From contig NZ_JADRHM010000002.1 in assembly GCF_018205345.1 (NCBI RefSeq), positions 1-64,000 on the forward strand: a stretch of 64,000 nt of DNA, read 5' to 3'. Shown here piece after piece: positions 46,731 to 56,521 of the stretch. The notes below the pieces were generated by a model. That model did no database searches. It saw only the letters and a list, made by a program, of their open reading frames with translations, and was not told the DNA's origin. A program made the translations under genes and the position numbers. Numbering within the stretch: position 1 is the stretch's first letter; every line of letters starts with the position of its first letter. The stretch is from Fusobacterium sp. DD2 (GTDB lineage: Bacteria > Fusobacteriota > Fusobacteriia > Fusobacteriales > Fusobacteriaceae).

Positions 46731-47150
46731 TTACTTCTCAGTCATTGACTCTTTCCAATCACCAAAATCATAATCAGCTACTGCTTTTTTCCATTTTTCC
46801 ATATCTTTTTCTTCAAGCTTTGGACCTTTTTTTCCCAATACGTGATCCTCTCCGCCATTGAAATATACTTCATATTTAGGGGTAAGTGGTTTTGGTATAG
46901 TTATTGAATTATCCTTTCCAAATTTTCCTTTATAGATAATCTCCTTCCCATTAAAAGTGTCCTCAGGGCCATTATAAGCTCTGTCTTTTACAATAATACA
47001 CTCGACACCTTCAGCAGATGCACCATTTGAAAATCCTCCCTCTATATAGATAGTTCCATCATCATTGTCATCTACTGATAGAAGAGGTGCATGAGCAAAA
47101 GCTACAACACAAGTAAAAACCATAAGTAACGTTACAAGAATCTTTTTCAT
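46731..47150 (-). CDS. Secreted protein with His at its mature start, 139 residues
   Basis: A signal peptide (to FA) precedes a mature protein starting HAPLLSVDDNDDGTIYIEGGFSNG, with an acidic DDNDDG stretch that could bind a cation. The rest has alternating strands and ends in a charged helix (KLEEKDMEKWKKAVADYDFGDWK). The HAP/HDH starts of this and the next gene are alike, hinting at metal binding at the N-terminus. It sits between the second binding protein and the DUF4198 gene; AGGAGG precedes the ATG. I do not recognise a named family. Confidence 0.75.
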   Translation of the reverse strand: MKKILVTLLMVFTCVVAFAHAPLLSVDDNDDGTIYIEGGFSNGASAEGVECIIVKDRAYNGPEDTFNGKEIIYKGKFGKDNSITIPKPLTPKYEVYFNGGEDHVLGKKGPKLEEKDMEKWKKAVADYDFGDWKESMTEK

Positions 47151-47164
47151 TGTTCCTCCTTAAC

Positions 47165-48043
47165 TTAGTGATTCAACCCCTTTAAAAGAGCATCACTGTT
47201 TTCTCTATATACTTTTAAAATAGCTTGGGGATCCATCTTTCCATCTTTATCATATGGGATATCCAGGGTATTTATATATACAAATGTTCCACCTGCATTT
47301 TCTATTGCTTTTATTACTTTTTTCTTTACCCATCTATCTGAAACTATAGTTTTTATTCCATATTGTTCAATTATATCTTTAACATTCTCTTCATTTAATT
47401 TTGAATAATCATAATATTCTGTATAGATATTCATATCATTTAAAAAATAATTAAGATTTTCTGATAGAGATATAACTTCAGAAGTAGCTGTATCAAGAAG
47501 TCTTTTATCTATATTTTTTTCCTCAACTAATAATTCCTTTGAAAATTTTCTAAGGTTATTTTCAATTTTTTTACTATTTTTAGGATATATCTTCTCTAAA
47601 TCTCCAGCTATAAGATTTGCCATCTTAATAAGATTTTTACTGCTCATCCAGATATATGGATTGATTTTTCCACTCCTATATTCATTTACAAATAAAGTCG
47701 GTTTCTTATCATCATAGTTGTGACTTGCATCTATCTCAATAATATGAATATTTTTAAGTCTTGCTTTTGCATATATCATATCCTCTGGCCAGACGTGAGC
47801 GATATCTACTACAGCCTGAGCTTTTTTAGCTATATCCAGATTGAAGTTTTCCTCTTTCATAGCTTCTCTTGATGTAGTCATAGATACATCAGATTCAAAA
47901 GGTGTATAGCTTTCAATATCAGTTCCCTCAGTTAGAATACTTACAAGGGAATATAAAGGCTGTATAGAAGTTATAACTATATTTTTTCCATAAGCTACAA
48001 TACCAGTAAATAATAATATCAATATGAATAATAATTTTTTCAT
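47165..48043 (-). CDS. Second metal-ABC binding-protein paralogue, ligands altered
   Basis: A 292-residue exported protein of the ZnuA/TroA cluster-9 binding-protein fold, with a signal peptide to about YG. It lacks key metal ligands. Where this family has NPHIW the sequence is NPYIW (128-132), and where a HDAFGYF-type His motif is expected it reads SENLNYF. It also lacks a His-rich loop. It therefore may not bind Zn/Mn in the usual way, or may bind something else. The ATG at 48043 is used; the preceding GTG overlaps. It is directly downstream of the permease gene. Confidence 0.75.
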   Translation of the reverse strand: MKKLLFILILLFTGIVAYGKNIVITSIQPLYSLVSILTEGTDIESYTPFESDVSMTTSREAMKEENFNLDIAKKAQAVVDIAHVWPEDMIYAKARLKNIHIIEIDASHNYDDKKPTLFVNEYRSGKINPYIWMSSKNLIKMANLIAGDLEKIYPKNSKKIENNLRKFSKELLVEEKNIDKRLLDTATSEVISLSENLNYFLNDMNIYTEYYDYSKLNEENVKDIIEQYGIKTIVSDRWVKKKVIKAIENAGGTFVYINTLDIPYDKDGKMDPQAILKVYRENSDALLKGLNH

Positions 48044-48045
48044 CA

Positions 48046-48936
48046 CTACTCTCCCTCTCTAAATCCTTTAAACATAGCCCTCATAATTATAGTGAGGATA
48101 AATATAAATGCTGATATAAGTATAATTGCTCCTCCAGATGGAATAGATATCTCATAATATATAGGAATAAATATTCCAACAAGACAGCTGATTAAAGCAA
48201 ATATAATGCTATAAAGTATAAAACTTCTCATGGATTTTGAGATATTTTTTGCTGCAGCTGCAGGAATAAGAAGCAATGCCTCTACCAATATTGAACCAAT
48301 TATCTTAACAGAAGCTATTGTTATGATAGTTACCATTACTATAAAAATATATTCCAGAAGTTTTACTCTAACTCCCTTTACACTTGCAAGACTTGGATTA
48401 AAACTTGCAAGTAGCATCTTATTAAAATATGGCACAATAACAGTTAAAATGATTATTGATGTCACTACCAGTATAAATATATCTGTATCATTTACTGTAA
48501 GGACAGAACCAAAAAGGATATTCTCTAAAATATGGGAGTTAACTTTTCCTGCAACATATATTAGAAGTGCTCCTCCTAAGGCAATCGACATAGCAAGAAA
48601 TACACCTATTAAGGTATCTGAAGACATCTTTGTTCTATTCTTTGTATAGTTTATTATCAGCCCAAAAAGTATACAGTAAGCAAAAAGCGATATATAAGGT
48701 GAGTAATACGGCTCACCTACAAGTATCCCTATAGCTATCCCTGTCATAGCAGCATGACCTACTGCTTCTGAAAAGAAAGCCATTTTTTTACTTACTACCA
48801 TTGTTCCCATAGCTCCCAATATAGGCCCTACAAATAAACCACATATAAGTGCATTAATAACAAAACCATATTTAAATGGAAAGGGTAATACACCCTGTGT
48901 TGCCAGATTTATTAAAAATTCTCTTATACTATCCAA
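48046..48936 (-). CDS. Metal ABC transporter permease (ZnuB/TroC-type)
   Basis: A 296-residue inner-membrane permease of the ABC-3 family (Zn/Mn importers), with about eight hydrophobic segments and the family motif ALICGLFVGPILGAMGTMVVSKKMAFFSEAVGHAAMTGIA in the first part. I take the TTG at 48936, 7 bases after GGGGG, giving a start just past the end of the ATPase gene. An alternative TTG at 48957 would overlap that gene. It works with the ATPase at 48950-49639 and the binding protein at 49641-50546. Confidence 0.9.
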   Translation of the reverse strand: MDSIREFLINLATQGVLPFPFKYGFVINALICGLFVGPILGAMGTMVVSKKMAFFSEAVGHAAMTGIAIGILVGEPYYSPYISLFAYCILFGLIINYTKNRTKMSSDTLIGVFLAMSIALGGALLIYVAGKVNSHILENILFGSVLTVNDTDIFILVVTSIIILTVIVPYFNKMLLASFNPSLASVKGVRVKLLEYIFIVMVTIITIASVKIIGSILVEALLLIPAAAAKNISKSMRSFILYSIIFALISCLVGIFIPIYYEISIPSGGAIILISAFIFILTIIMRAMFKGFREGE

Positions 48937-48949
48937 AATTATCCCCCAC

Positions 48950-49639
48950 TTATCCAAATATTCTCATGATATTCTCTTCTGTAAGCTCTTTTTTTGGGTC
49001 TCCACTAAACATAACCTTTCCCCGAATGCATGTAACTACATCAGCCATCTCTTTTACCTGTAAAAGGTTATGATGAATCCATAAAATAGTTACTCCTTTA
49101 GATTTAAGCTCTTTTATAATTTCACGGAAATAATCTTCTCCCAATCTGTCTATTCCTGTCAATGGTTCATCTAAAATAAGAAGCTTAGGTGTTGGATAAA
49201 GAGCCTGAGCAAGTAGTACCCTTTGTCTTTCTCCACCGGATAAATTTCCAAGAAGTCTTTTTCTTTTTTCATATACACCTAATTTTTTCAAAAGTGATTC
49301 AACCTCTTTTTTTACCTTCCCAGATAATCCTAAAAAACAGGGTTTAATCTGACAGGTCATTCCCATAAAATCTTCCACTGTAATTGGAAGAGTTCTTTCA
49401 AAATCCAAAAGCTGTGGAACATAACCAATATTTCTTTCCCCTTCATATATCATATTTATCTCACCTTGAAAGGGCATCTGTCCCAGTATACATCTGAGTA
49501 AAGATGTCTTTCCTCCACCATTAGGTCCAACGAGGCAGTGAACTTCTCCTTCATTTATTGTGAGATTTATATCTTTTAATATCTCATTATTTGACAGAGT
49601 GAGACTTAAATTTTTTATCTCAATTTTTATTCCATTCAT
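48950..49639 (-). CDS. Metal ABC transporter ATPase (ZnuC-type)
   Basis: A 229-residue ABC ATPase: Walker A GPNGGGKTS, Q-loop YVPQLLDF, signature LSGGERQRV, Walker B LLILDEPLTG. Similar in length to ZnuC/TroB. It lies 2 bases after the binding-protein gene and drives metal uptake through the adjacent permease. Confidence 0.92.
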   Translation of the reverse strand: MNGIKIEIKNLSLTLSNNEILKDINLTINEGEVHCLVGPNGGGKTSLLRCILGQMPFQGEINMIYEGERNIGYVPQLLDFERTLPITVEDFMGMTCQIKPCFLGLSGKVKKEVESLLKKLGVYEKRKRLLGNLSGGERQRVLLAQALYPTPKLLILDEPLTGIDRLGEDYFREIIKELKSKGVTILWIHHNLLQVKEMADVVTCIRGKVMFSGDPKKELTEENIMRIFG

Positions 49640-49640
49640 C

Positions 49641-50546
49641 TTATTTTCCTCTTTTTTTAGCTACTTCCTGTATAGCAGATACCACTTCATCTAAGTCCTG
49701 CTTTATAAATTTTTCAAAGCCATCAACTTCATAAGGTCCATTTGTCAAATGAGATAAATATCTTACTTCAACTCCAGTTTCCTTATTGATAGTGTCTACA
49801 TACTTACTGTTAAATGCCTTTTCTCCAAATATGACATCTACCTTTTCTTTCTTTATTTTATTTATAACTTTTTCAAGCTCTGCTGCACTTGGTTGTACTC
49901 CATGAGCAGGTTCTATTACAGCTTTGACCTCAATTCCAAATTCTGAAAATAGATAGTCATATCCTCCATGAGCTGTTGCAACTCTTAAGTCCATTCCTTC
50001 CAATCCTTTTATTTTTTCTAAAGCATCTGATTTTATCTTTCTTAATTTTCTTGCATATTCCCTTGCATTTTTCATATAGAGAGCTTTATACTCTGGATTT
50101 ATCTCTCCAAGTTCTTTTGCAATATTGTATACTTGCTGAATAGAAGCTGTTATAGATATAAAAGTATGTGGATTTAAAATCTTTTCAGAGTTTTGTGTTC
50201 CAGCAATTGGCATTAAAGATACATTTTTATTAGCATATATAACTTTTATCCTGTCTTTGTTTTTAGCTGCATCTAACATTTTAAAAACAAACTCGTCATG
50301 GCCAATACCATTTACCACTAATACATCTATATTATCCATTTTAGTAATATCTTCTGCTCTTACCTGATAGTTATGTGAATCATAGATATCCAATCTCACT
50401 ACAGGTACTACATTTGCAGTATCTCCAACTATATTTGTTACATAACTATAATAGGGTTGAAGAGTTACTCCAATATTGAGCTTATCCTTTGCAAATGAAG
50501 CTATTCCCAAAATAAACATTGCCACAAGTAAAACTATCTTCTTCAT
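49641..50546 (-). CDS. Metal ABC transporter binding protein (ZnuA/TroA-type)
   Basis: A 301-residue periplasmic binding protein with a signal peptide (to SFA). The metal-site residues of the family can be followed: His58 (DSHNY), His127 (NPHTF), His193 (ATAHGGYDY) and His215/Glu242 (EPAHGV, FGEKAFNS). Zinc, or manganese, is the likely metal. There is no long His-rich loop. AGGAGG precedes the ATG. It is second in the operon. Confidence 0.9.
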   Translation of the reverse strand: MKKIVLLVAMFILGIASFAKDKLNIGVTLQPYYSYVTNIVGDTANVVPVVRLDIYDSHNYQVRAEDITKMDNIDVLVVNGIGHDEFVFKMLDAAKNKDRIKVIYANKNVSLMPIAGTQNSEKILNPHTFISITASIQQVYNIAKELGEINPEYKALYMKNAREYARKLRKIKSDALEKIKGLEGMDLRVATAHGGYDYLFSEFGIEVKAVIEPAHGVQPSAAELEKVINKIKKEKVDVIFGEKAFNSKYVDTINKETGVEVRYLSHLTNGPYEVDGFEKFIKQDLDEVVSAIQEVAKKRGK

Positions 50547-50548
50547 AA

Positions 50549-51130
50549 TTACTCCTCCTTGTACTTTCTTCTCTCTTCGTTTCCAGTGTATGATACTACT
50601 CTTTTCATAATATCTCTCATATCCTCATATCTATTTCTTACAACACTGGTATTGATATGCTCCTTAGAGTAGTAGATATTACTTTTACCTATATCTTCTT
50701 TATTTATCTCTACCAGAAAATTTCCTGTCACATCAAAATTATTACTCTTTCCAAGATATATTGGCTGATTATCATGATATATGAGCTCCCAGTCAATCTC
50801 TCCTTTATTTTTCCATGTTTCATCCTTTACAAATGGCGGAATACCCTCCTCTTCAAGGAGTTTTATCTCAGGATAATTTCCTGTTTCCTCTTTCAGTCCC
50901 TCTATATCAGTTAAAGAATTTAACAGCTCTGAATAAATTCCAAGTTCAATGCTATTAAAACTTTTATAAGAACTTATCTCATTCTTCTCTATCTTCTGTA
51001 TAAATATTGGTTTTTCTCTCAATTTTAAAAGAGCCGAAGCTATAGAAATTATAACTATAAAAGCCAGTATCAGATAAAGAGTTTCCCCTTTTGAGCTTGA
51101 AGATTTTACCCTATATATACTTTTTTCCAT
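50549..51130 (-). CDS. Single-pass membrane protein at the start of the metal operon
   Basis: A 193-residue protein with one hydrophobic segment near residues 17-35 (TLYLILAFIVIISIASALL) and a soluble, probably periplasmic, region of about 150 residues rich in Glu, Lys and Asn. The ATG at 51130 is 9 bases after AGGTGG; a TTG at 51160 has no ribosome site. The gene is 2 bases from the binding protein and first in the operon. I do not recognise it. Its place suggests a role in capture or handover of the metal, which is only inference. Confidence 0.75.
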   Translation of the reverse strand: MEKSIYRVKSSSSKGETLYLILAFIVIISIASALLKLREKPIFIQKIEKNEISSYKSFNSIELGIYSELLNSLTDIEGLKEETGNYPEIKLLEEEGIPPFVKDETWKNKGEIDWELIYHDNQPIYLGKSNNFDVTGNFLVEINKEDIGKSNIYYSKEHINTSVVRNRYEDMRDIMKRVVSYTGNEERRKYKEE

Positions 51131-51218
51131 AAACTCTTTCCACCTCATTTTTATTGACAAATTTCAAATTATTCTCTTAAATTAATTCACAATCTGTTCA
51201 TTTAATCTATACTATTTT

Positions 51219-51247
51219 AGAATACACTATGAATTTTCTAAAGTCAA
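51219..51247 (-). promoter_or_regulatory. Promoter of the metal ABC operon
   Basis: TTGACT (51247-51242) and TATTCT (51224-51219) with a 17-base spacer on the minus strand, about 85 bases before the first ATG. I see no convincing Fur/Zur-type inverted repeat over it. The rest of the 51131-51440 gap is AT-rich and shows no further feature. Confidence 0.6.
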
Positions 51248-51440
51248 CAAATATTTAGTATATCAAAATATTCATTTTTTATAATTTTAATATTTATTAA
51301 TTTTATATGTTATAATATTCTATTATATCTTTTATCAATAGCTACTTTTCAATTTATATAATATTAATCAGGGAATAAATATTTAATTTATGGTATTTTT
51401 ATGATAAAATATTGTATCTTTGCAGAAAGGGGATTTTTAT

Positions 51441-51980
51441 ATGGTAAAAACTTTTATATTTTTTATACTTCTTAGTATCTCTATCTATGCACATCCTCAT
51501 GTTTTCTTCACAGGTGCTTTTCAACTTAATGTTGAGAAAGATGAAGTTAAGACTTTGGATGTAACTGTGTATCTCGATGAAATGAACACGGTACTTTTCA
51601 CTGAAAAAATACCAAAAGGAAAGACCATTACAGATAAAGATCTCTCTTTTTATAAGGATGTTATACATGATCTTCGGATTCAGTGGGATGGAAAGGACAA
51701 AAAATTTAACCCAATATTTAAAGATGCAGAAATAGAGGATGACTCTTTAAAAATTAATATTGAAATACCTATCTATGAAAAGATAGATAATAAAACCTCA
51801 ATTGTTTTTGCTATCTATGATACTGAATATTTTTATACATATGATTACGAAAAGGAAGATTTTCATATAACTATGCAAAATAGTGATTATTCTGCTAAGT
51901 TTTCCTTAAAGGAGAATATGAAAAAACCATTTTACTATGGTATGGTATACCCTAAAGAGTATGAGGTGAAATTCTATTGA
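51441..51980 (+). CDS. DUF1007-family periplasmic protein
   Basis: A 179-residue protein with a signal peptide (to IYA) and a mature start HPHVFFTGAF, the typical HPH opening of DUF1007 proteins. The rest is a beta-rich domain (DVTVYLDEMNTVLFTEKIPKGKTI). Members are usually paired with NicO-type transporters, as here: the next gene starts 3 bases before this one ends. The ATG at 51441 follows AAAGGGG; the TTG at 51420 has no ribosome site. Metal handling in the periplasm is likely. Confidence 0.85.
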   Translation: MVKTFIFFILLSISIYAHPHVFFTGAFQLNVEKDEVKTLDVTVYLDEMNTVLFTEKIPKGKTITDKDLSFYKDVIHDLRIQWDGKDKKFNPIFKDAEIEDDSLKINIEIPIYEKIDNKTSIVFAIYDTEYFYTYDYEKEDFHITMQNSDYSAKFSLKENMKKPFYYGMVYPKEYEVKFY

Positions 51981-52696
51981 AACGCAAATTTACTATACTT
52001 ATAATCATCATTGGAATTATTGTACTTTTTTTATTTAACAGAGAGCTCTTTTTCAAACTTCAACAGATACAGCTTAAAATAATGAGGCAATTTGTATTCA
52101 GTGTAAAGAAAAATGATGTTATATACTGGTCTCTTTTAATATTTAGTTATGGTGTTATTCATTCTATAGGACCAGGACATGGAAAAACATATCTCCTTAC
52201 ACTTCATTTAAAGCATAAGAAGCCCACACTTATACTTTATTCAGCTTTCATAGCTTATACTCAAGCCCTTATTAGCTTTATAATTATCTATGTTATTTTT
52301 GGGCAAAATAAAGCTTTTAATGCTCTACAGGTAAAATATCTTGATGAATTTGGAAAGCATTTATATGGAATTACTCTTATACTTCTAGCTCTTTTTAATA
52401 TGGTAAATGAATTTACAGAGAGAAAGATAAAAGATAAGTTTTTTGTAATAGGAGTATTTTTCCCCTGCTCAGGGGTACTGAGTCTTTTACTTACCATTAC
52501 AGTACTGGGACATCGTGAGTATCTTTTTCCAAGTACAATTATAATGTCAACTGGAATGTTCTGTACCTTAGCTGTATTTTCAATGATTATTGATAAGATA
52601 AATTTTAAAATCAATCATGAAAACAGGGTAAATAAGATTATTTTCTCCTACTATACACTTCTTCTTTTAATTGGGATATATGTTCTTGTAAGATAG
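51977..52696 (+). CDS. NicO-family nickel/cobalt transporter
   Basis: A 239-residue inner-membrane protein with about six hydrophobic segments. The family motif is HSIGPGHGKTYLL (His-rich helix), and the second conserved region is FFPCSGVLSLLLTITVLGHREY. NicO proteins move Ni or Co, some inwards and some outwards. It starts with TTG at 51977, overlapping the DUF1007 stop, 8 bases after GAGGTG; translation is coupled. Together they face a Zn/Mn-type ABC operon on the other strand. Direction of transport cannot be read. Confidence 0.85.
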   Translation: MKRKFTILIIIIGIIVLFLFNRELFFKLQQIQLKIMRQFVFSVKKNDVIYWSLLIFSYGVIHSIGPGHGKTYLLTLHLKHKKPTLILYSAFIAYTQALISFIIIYVIFGQNKAFNALQVKYLDEFGKHLYGITLILLALFNMVNEFTERKIKDKFFVIGVFFPCSGVLSLLLTITVLGHREYLFPSTIIMSTGMFCTLAVFSMIIDKINFKINHENRVNKIIFSYYTLLLLIGIYVLVR

Positions 52697-52719
52697 ATTA
52701 ATTCAATTCAAAAAATAAA

Positions 52720-52760
52720 AAAGTCTGTAGCCACCTGATATTTAGGCAGTTACAGACTTT
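52720..52760. terminator. Bidirectional terminator between the NicO gene and glgA
   Basis: Arms AAAGTCTGTA (52720-52729) and TACAGACTTT (52751-52760), with an inner GCC/GGC pairing, between convergent genes. A-rich on the left and T-rich on the right. Confidence 0.82.
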
Positions 52761-52767
52761 CATATTA

Positions 52768-54150
52768 TTACATTATTTTTTTATACACATCTATATATTC
52801 CTGTGCAGGTCTATTCCAGCTACTGTCTCTTTCTTTACCATGTTTTACAATAAGATTCCACTGTTTTTTATCTCTGAAAATCTTAATAGCGTAATCAATT
52901 ATTTTCAACATTACTTCAGGTGTTGCATCAATAAAGCTGAATCCATTTCCCTGTCCAGTGTATTCATTATAAGGAGTAACAGTATCTTTAAGTCCTCCTG
53001 TTTCTCTTACAATAGGTACAGTTCCATATTCCATAGCTATCATTTGAGATAATCCACATGGCTCAAATAGTGATGGCATTAGAAACATATCTGCTCCAGC
53101 ATATACCTCAAGTGAAAGTGGTTGATTGAATCCTATATATGAGCAGACTCTTCCTCTGTACTGATTTTCTTTCCATCTGAAGAAATCTTCATAATATGGC
53201 TCTCCACTTCCTAAAAGAACAAACTGTATTCCAAGGCCCATCATTCTATCAAAGGCTTGAGTAATCATATCTATTCCTTTTTGTCTATCAAGTCTTGATA
53301 TTATTGCAACTAAAGGTACATTTGGATCTACATTAAGCCCTAGAGATTTTTGAAGTTTAGCTTTTAAAGAACTTTTTGATTCTTTTGGAGCCTTATATAC
53401 AGATGTATCTATTCCATTTACTATACCAGTAAGTTTATAGTCAAATTTTCTAAATAGTCCATCTATACCCTCTCCATACTCTGGAGTCTTTATCTCATGT
53501 GAGTATGTTCTACTTACAGTAGTTACATAGTCTGCATATACCACTCCACCTTTTAAAAGTGATATAACATCATAGAACTTAAGTCCATCTTCCTGGTAAT
53601 ATCTTTCTCTATCTATTTCAAGAGTTTCCTCAATTTCAATATTTGGGAAAAATCCCTGGAATCTTAAATTATGAATAGTAAATACTGTCTTTATATCATG
53701 TTGAAGACCTCTTTCTCTTACATATATAGGAATCAAGGCAGTATGCCAGTCATTACAGTGAATAATATCTGGTGTAAACCCAGTGAGATCAAATGTCTCA
53801 ACTACTGCTTTTGAGAAAAATGTAAATCTTTCACAGTCGTCTATCTCCCCATATACTTTAGGTCTTGCAAAATATTGCATATTATCTACAAAATAATATG
53901 TAACACCATCAAGCTCATACTCTTCTATTCCAACATAGGCATTATAGTGTGATACCCATATTTTTTTATGTCCTAGATGTTTCATTGCAAATCTGTATTG
54001 TTCAGGTATCTGTTGATACTTAGGTAGTATTACCCTTGCATCTACACCTTTATTTTTTAATGCTTTTGGCAAAGAATACGCAACGTCACCAAGTCCACCA
54101 GTCTTAATAAAAGGCCACGCTTCACCAGTAGCAAAAAGAACTTTTATCAT
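52768..54150 (-). CDS. glgA: Glycogen synthase GlgA
   Basis: A 460-residue GT5 glycosyltransferase that elongates alpha-1,4-glucan from ADP-glucose. The ADP-glucose loop is FIKTGGLGDVAYSLPKAL near residue 15. HCNDWHTALIPIY, GIVNGIDTSVY and PSLFEPCGLSQMIAMEYG are present. Last gene of the glycogen operon. GGAGG precedes the ATG. Confidence 0.97.
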   Translation of the reverse strand: MIKVLFATGEAWPFIKTGGLGDVAYSLPKALKNKGVDARVILPKYQQIPEQYRFAMKHLGHKKIWVSHYNAYVGIEEYELDGVTYYFVDNMQYFARPKVYGEIDDCERFTFFSKAVVETFDLTGFTPDIIHCNDWHTALIPIYVRERGLQHDIKTVFTIHNLRFQGFFPNIEIEETLEIDRERYYQEDGLKFYDVISLLKGGVVYADYVTTVSRTYSHEIKTPEYGEGIDGLFRKFDYKLTGIVNGIDTSVYKAPKESKSSLKAKLQKSLGLNVDPNVPLVAIISRLDRQKGIDMITQAFDRMMGLGIQFVLLGSGEPYYEDFFRWKENQYRGRVCSYIGFNQPLSLEVYAGADMFLMPSLFEPCGLSQMIAMEYGTVPIVRETGGLKDTVTPYNEYTGQGNGFSFIDATPEVMLKIIDYAIKIFRDKKQWNLIVKHGKERDSSWNRPAQEYIDVYKKIM

Positions 54151-54159
54151 TTTTCCTCC

Positions 54160-55341
54160 CTACTTATTGACGTTAAGATTTAAAGTTGATTTTTCTATAA
54201 AATCAAATATGTTTTTATAATGTTTATCATCCCATTGGATGCTCTTTTCAATTACTAATGGATAGTTTCTAGAAGCACTAAGTTTTTCATTAGATTTAAC
54301 TACGTTGTTTTTATCTACAATGATATTTTTTAGTATAGCTCCTGATTTTACAACACTATCTTGAAGAAGTACACAATCTTCTACTACTGCTCCCTCTTCT
54401 ACTACTGCTCCTCTTGCAAGTATTGAGTTTTTAACTACTCCACCTATTATACATCCATTTGCAATTAAAGTATTGCTAACTTCTGCTGTGTCTCTAAATA
54501 GTGAAGGTGGTGTATTTTTACTCTTAGTATAGATATTTCTGTCTTTGTTAAACAGGTCATCTCTAACCTCTTTTTTAAGAAGATCCATATTAAAGTTAAA
54601 GTACTCTTTTGTAGAGTTGATACAAGCAAGGTATCCTTTAAATTCGTAACCATTTATACTTACTCTTCCAAGGTTTCTAGTTAAAAGGTCTCTTACTGTA
54701 TAGTAAACTCCCTCTTGGATTCCATCACAGATCATTTTAATAAGAAGTTCTTTACTTAGTACAAAGGCTTCAAGAGATATGTTTTCATCTCTTTTGAAGA
54801 AAAGGTTTTGTCCAATTCCAACTACTTCACCTTTTTCATTTACCTTTACACTGTCACAGTTGTCAAATCTTTCATTTGCCTGTTTAACTTTTTTATAAAC
54901 CATAGTTATATCTTTTCCACTCTCTTCGTGAGCTCTTATTACATCATTTACATCAAGGTTACATACCATGTGTGAGCTTAGTACAACTACGTTATTTTGC
55001 TTACTACGGAAGAAATATTCCATATTTTTCTTAACTCTTTTTAAGTTAGTAGTATATGTAGAATCAGCCATTTGATTAAACATAAATATTCCATCTTTTC
55101 TTCTATCCAAATCCCATTCTGTTCCACGTCCAATGTGGTCAGTTAATGAGTTCAAATCTTCGTTTCCTGCAAATATTCCTACGTTTCTTATTCCTGCATT
55201 TACCAAGTTTGATAAAGCAAAGTCTATTATTCTATAAGTTCCCCCTACTGGTACAGAGGCTAATGGTCTCATTTTAGTAAGAGCTCTTATATTATCTAAT
55301 TTCTCAGCTAAAAATATTATAGCCATATAATTGTTAATCAT
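54160..55341 (-). CDS. glgD: GlgD, regulatory subunit of ADP-glucose pyrophosphorylase
   Basis: A 393-residue homologue of GlgC that lacks the catalytic GGxGxRL nucleotide motif (here AIIFLAEKLDNIRALTKMRPLASVPVGG). This matches GlgD of Firmicutes, which forms a heteromer with GlgC and modulates it. A left-handed beta-helix follows at the C-terminus (repeats around 285-350, such as AVVEEGAVVEDCVLLQDSVV). GGAGG precedes the ATG. It lies between glgC and glgA. Confidence 0.95.
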   Translation of the reverse strand: MINNYMAIIFLAEKLDNIRALTKMRPLASVPVGGTYRIIDFALSNLVNAGIRNVGIFAGNEDLNSLTDHIGRGTEWDLDRRKDGIFMFNQMADSTYTTNLKRVKKNMEYFFRSKQNNVVVLSSHMVCNLDVNDVIRAHEESGKDITMVYKKVKQANERFDNCDSVKVNEKGEVVGIGQNLFFKRDENISLEAFVLSKELLIKMICDGIQEGVYYTVRDLLTRNLGRVSINGYEFKGYLACINSTKEYFNFNMDLLKKEVRDDLFNKDRNIYTKSKNTPPSLFRDTAEVSNTLIANGCIIGGVVKNSILARGAVVEEGAVVEDCVLLQDSVVKSGAILKNIIVDKNNVVKSNEKLSASRNYPLVIEKSIQWDDKHYKNIFDFIEKSTLNLNVNK

Positions 55342-55359
55342 ACTTTATCCTCCCCAACC

Positions 55360-56505
55360 TTATTTTATAGCGTTACTCTTTATAATTTCTCCAGCACCTA
55401 TTACTACTATCTCTTCATTATCTCCAACAACTGTGTTCTTTTCAATAAATACATTTTCATCTATTATTGATTTATTGATAATTACATTTTCTTCAATTGT
55501 TGTATTAGGCATTATTACAGAGTTATAAATTTTACTGTTCTTTCCAATTTTTACACCTGGGAATATAACTGAATTTGAAATCTCTCCTTCAATTTCACAA
55601 CCTTTTTCAACAAGTGAGTTAACTATTTTAGCTCCTTCACTTACATATAGAGGTGGATATATTCCTTGACGTGTATAGATTCTCCAAGACTTATCAAATA
55701 GTTGTAATTTGTTGTCTGGTTTTAAAAGGTCCATATGTGCATCCCAGAAACTTGAAATAGTTCCAACGTCTTTCCAGTATCCTTCAAATGGATAAGCAAA
55801 TAGTTTCATCTTATCTTTTAGAAGATTTGGTATGATATTTTTACCAAAGTCATTACTTGAGTTTGGATCCTTTTCATCTTCAATAAGGTATTGTTTTAAT
55901 ACGCTCCATTTGAAAATATATATTCCCATTGAAGCAAGTGTGCTCTTTGGATTTTGTGGTTTTTCTTCAAATTCATATATAGATAGATCTTCATTTGTAT
56001 TCATTATTCCAAAACTTGGAGCATCTTTTAGTGGTACATTGAATACCCCTATTGTTACATCTGCATCTTTATCTATATGGAATTTAAGCATTTTTGCATA
56101 GTCCATTTTGTAAATGTGGTCTCCTGAAAGAATCAGTACATGTTCAGGAGAATATTTATCTATAAATGCTATATTCTGATATATTGCATTGGCAGTACCT
56201 TTGTACCATCCACCTTCATCATTTTTCTTAGTGTGAGGTTGTAATACTGTTACTCCACCATTCATTCTATCCAAATCCCATGGTGATCCATTTCCTATAT
56301 GCTCATTTAATACATGAGGCTCATACTGTGTAAGTACTCCAACTGTATCTATACCTGAATTTGAGCAGTTACTTAATGTGAAATCTATAATTCTATATTT
56401 TCCTCCAAAAGAAACTGCTGGTTTAGCTATTTTCTCTGTTAATTTTTTTAAACGGCTTCCTTGTCCTCCTGCTAATAACATAGCAATTATTTGTTTCTTC
56501 TTCAT
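55360..56505 (-). CDS. glgC: Glucose-1-phosphate adenylyltransferase GlgC
   Basis: A 381-residue catalytic subunit making ADP-glucose from glucose 1-phosphate and ATP. The nucleotide motif [15 protein letters not shown] and [19 protein letters not shown] are intact, as is the [16 protein letters not shown] segment. The C-terminal beta-helix ([29 protein letters not shown]) carries allosteric contacts in the family. GGGGGAT precedes the ATG. Pairs with GlgD downstream. Confidence 0.97.
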   Translation of the reverse strand: MKKKQIIAMLLAGGQGSRLKKLTEKIAKPAVSFGGKYRIIDFTLSNCSNSGIDTVGVLTQYEPHVLNEHIGNGSPWDLDRMNGGVTVLQPHTKKNDEGGWYKGTANAIYQNIAFIDKYSPEHVLILSGDHIYKMDYAKMLKFHIDKDADVTIGVFNVPLKDAPSFGIMNTNEDLSIYEFEEKPQNPKSTLASMGIYIFKWSVLKQYLIEDEKDPNSSNDFGKNIIPNLLKDKMKLFAYPFEGYWKDVGTISSFWDAHMDLLKPDNKLQLFDKSWRIYTRQGIYPPLYVSEGAKIVNSLVEKGCEIEGEISNSVIFPGVKIGKNSKIYNSVIMPNTTIEENVIINKSIIDENVFIEKNTVVGDNEEIVVIGAGEIIKSNAIK

Positions 56506-56521
56506 GGCTATCCCCCTAACA

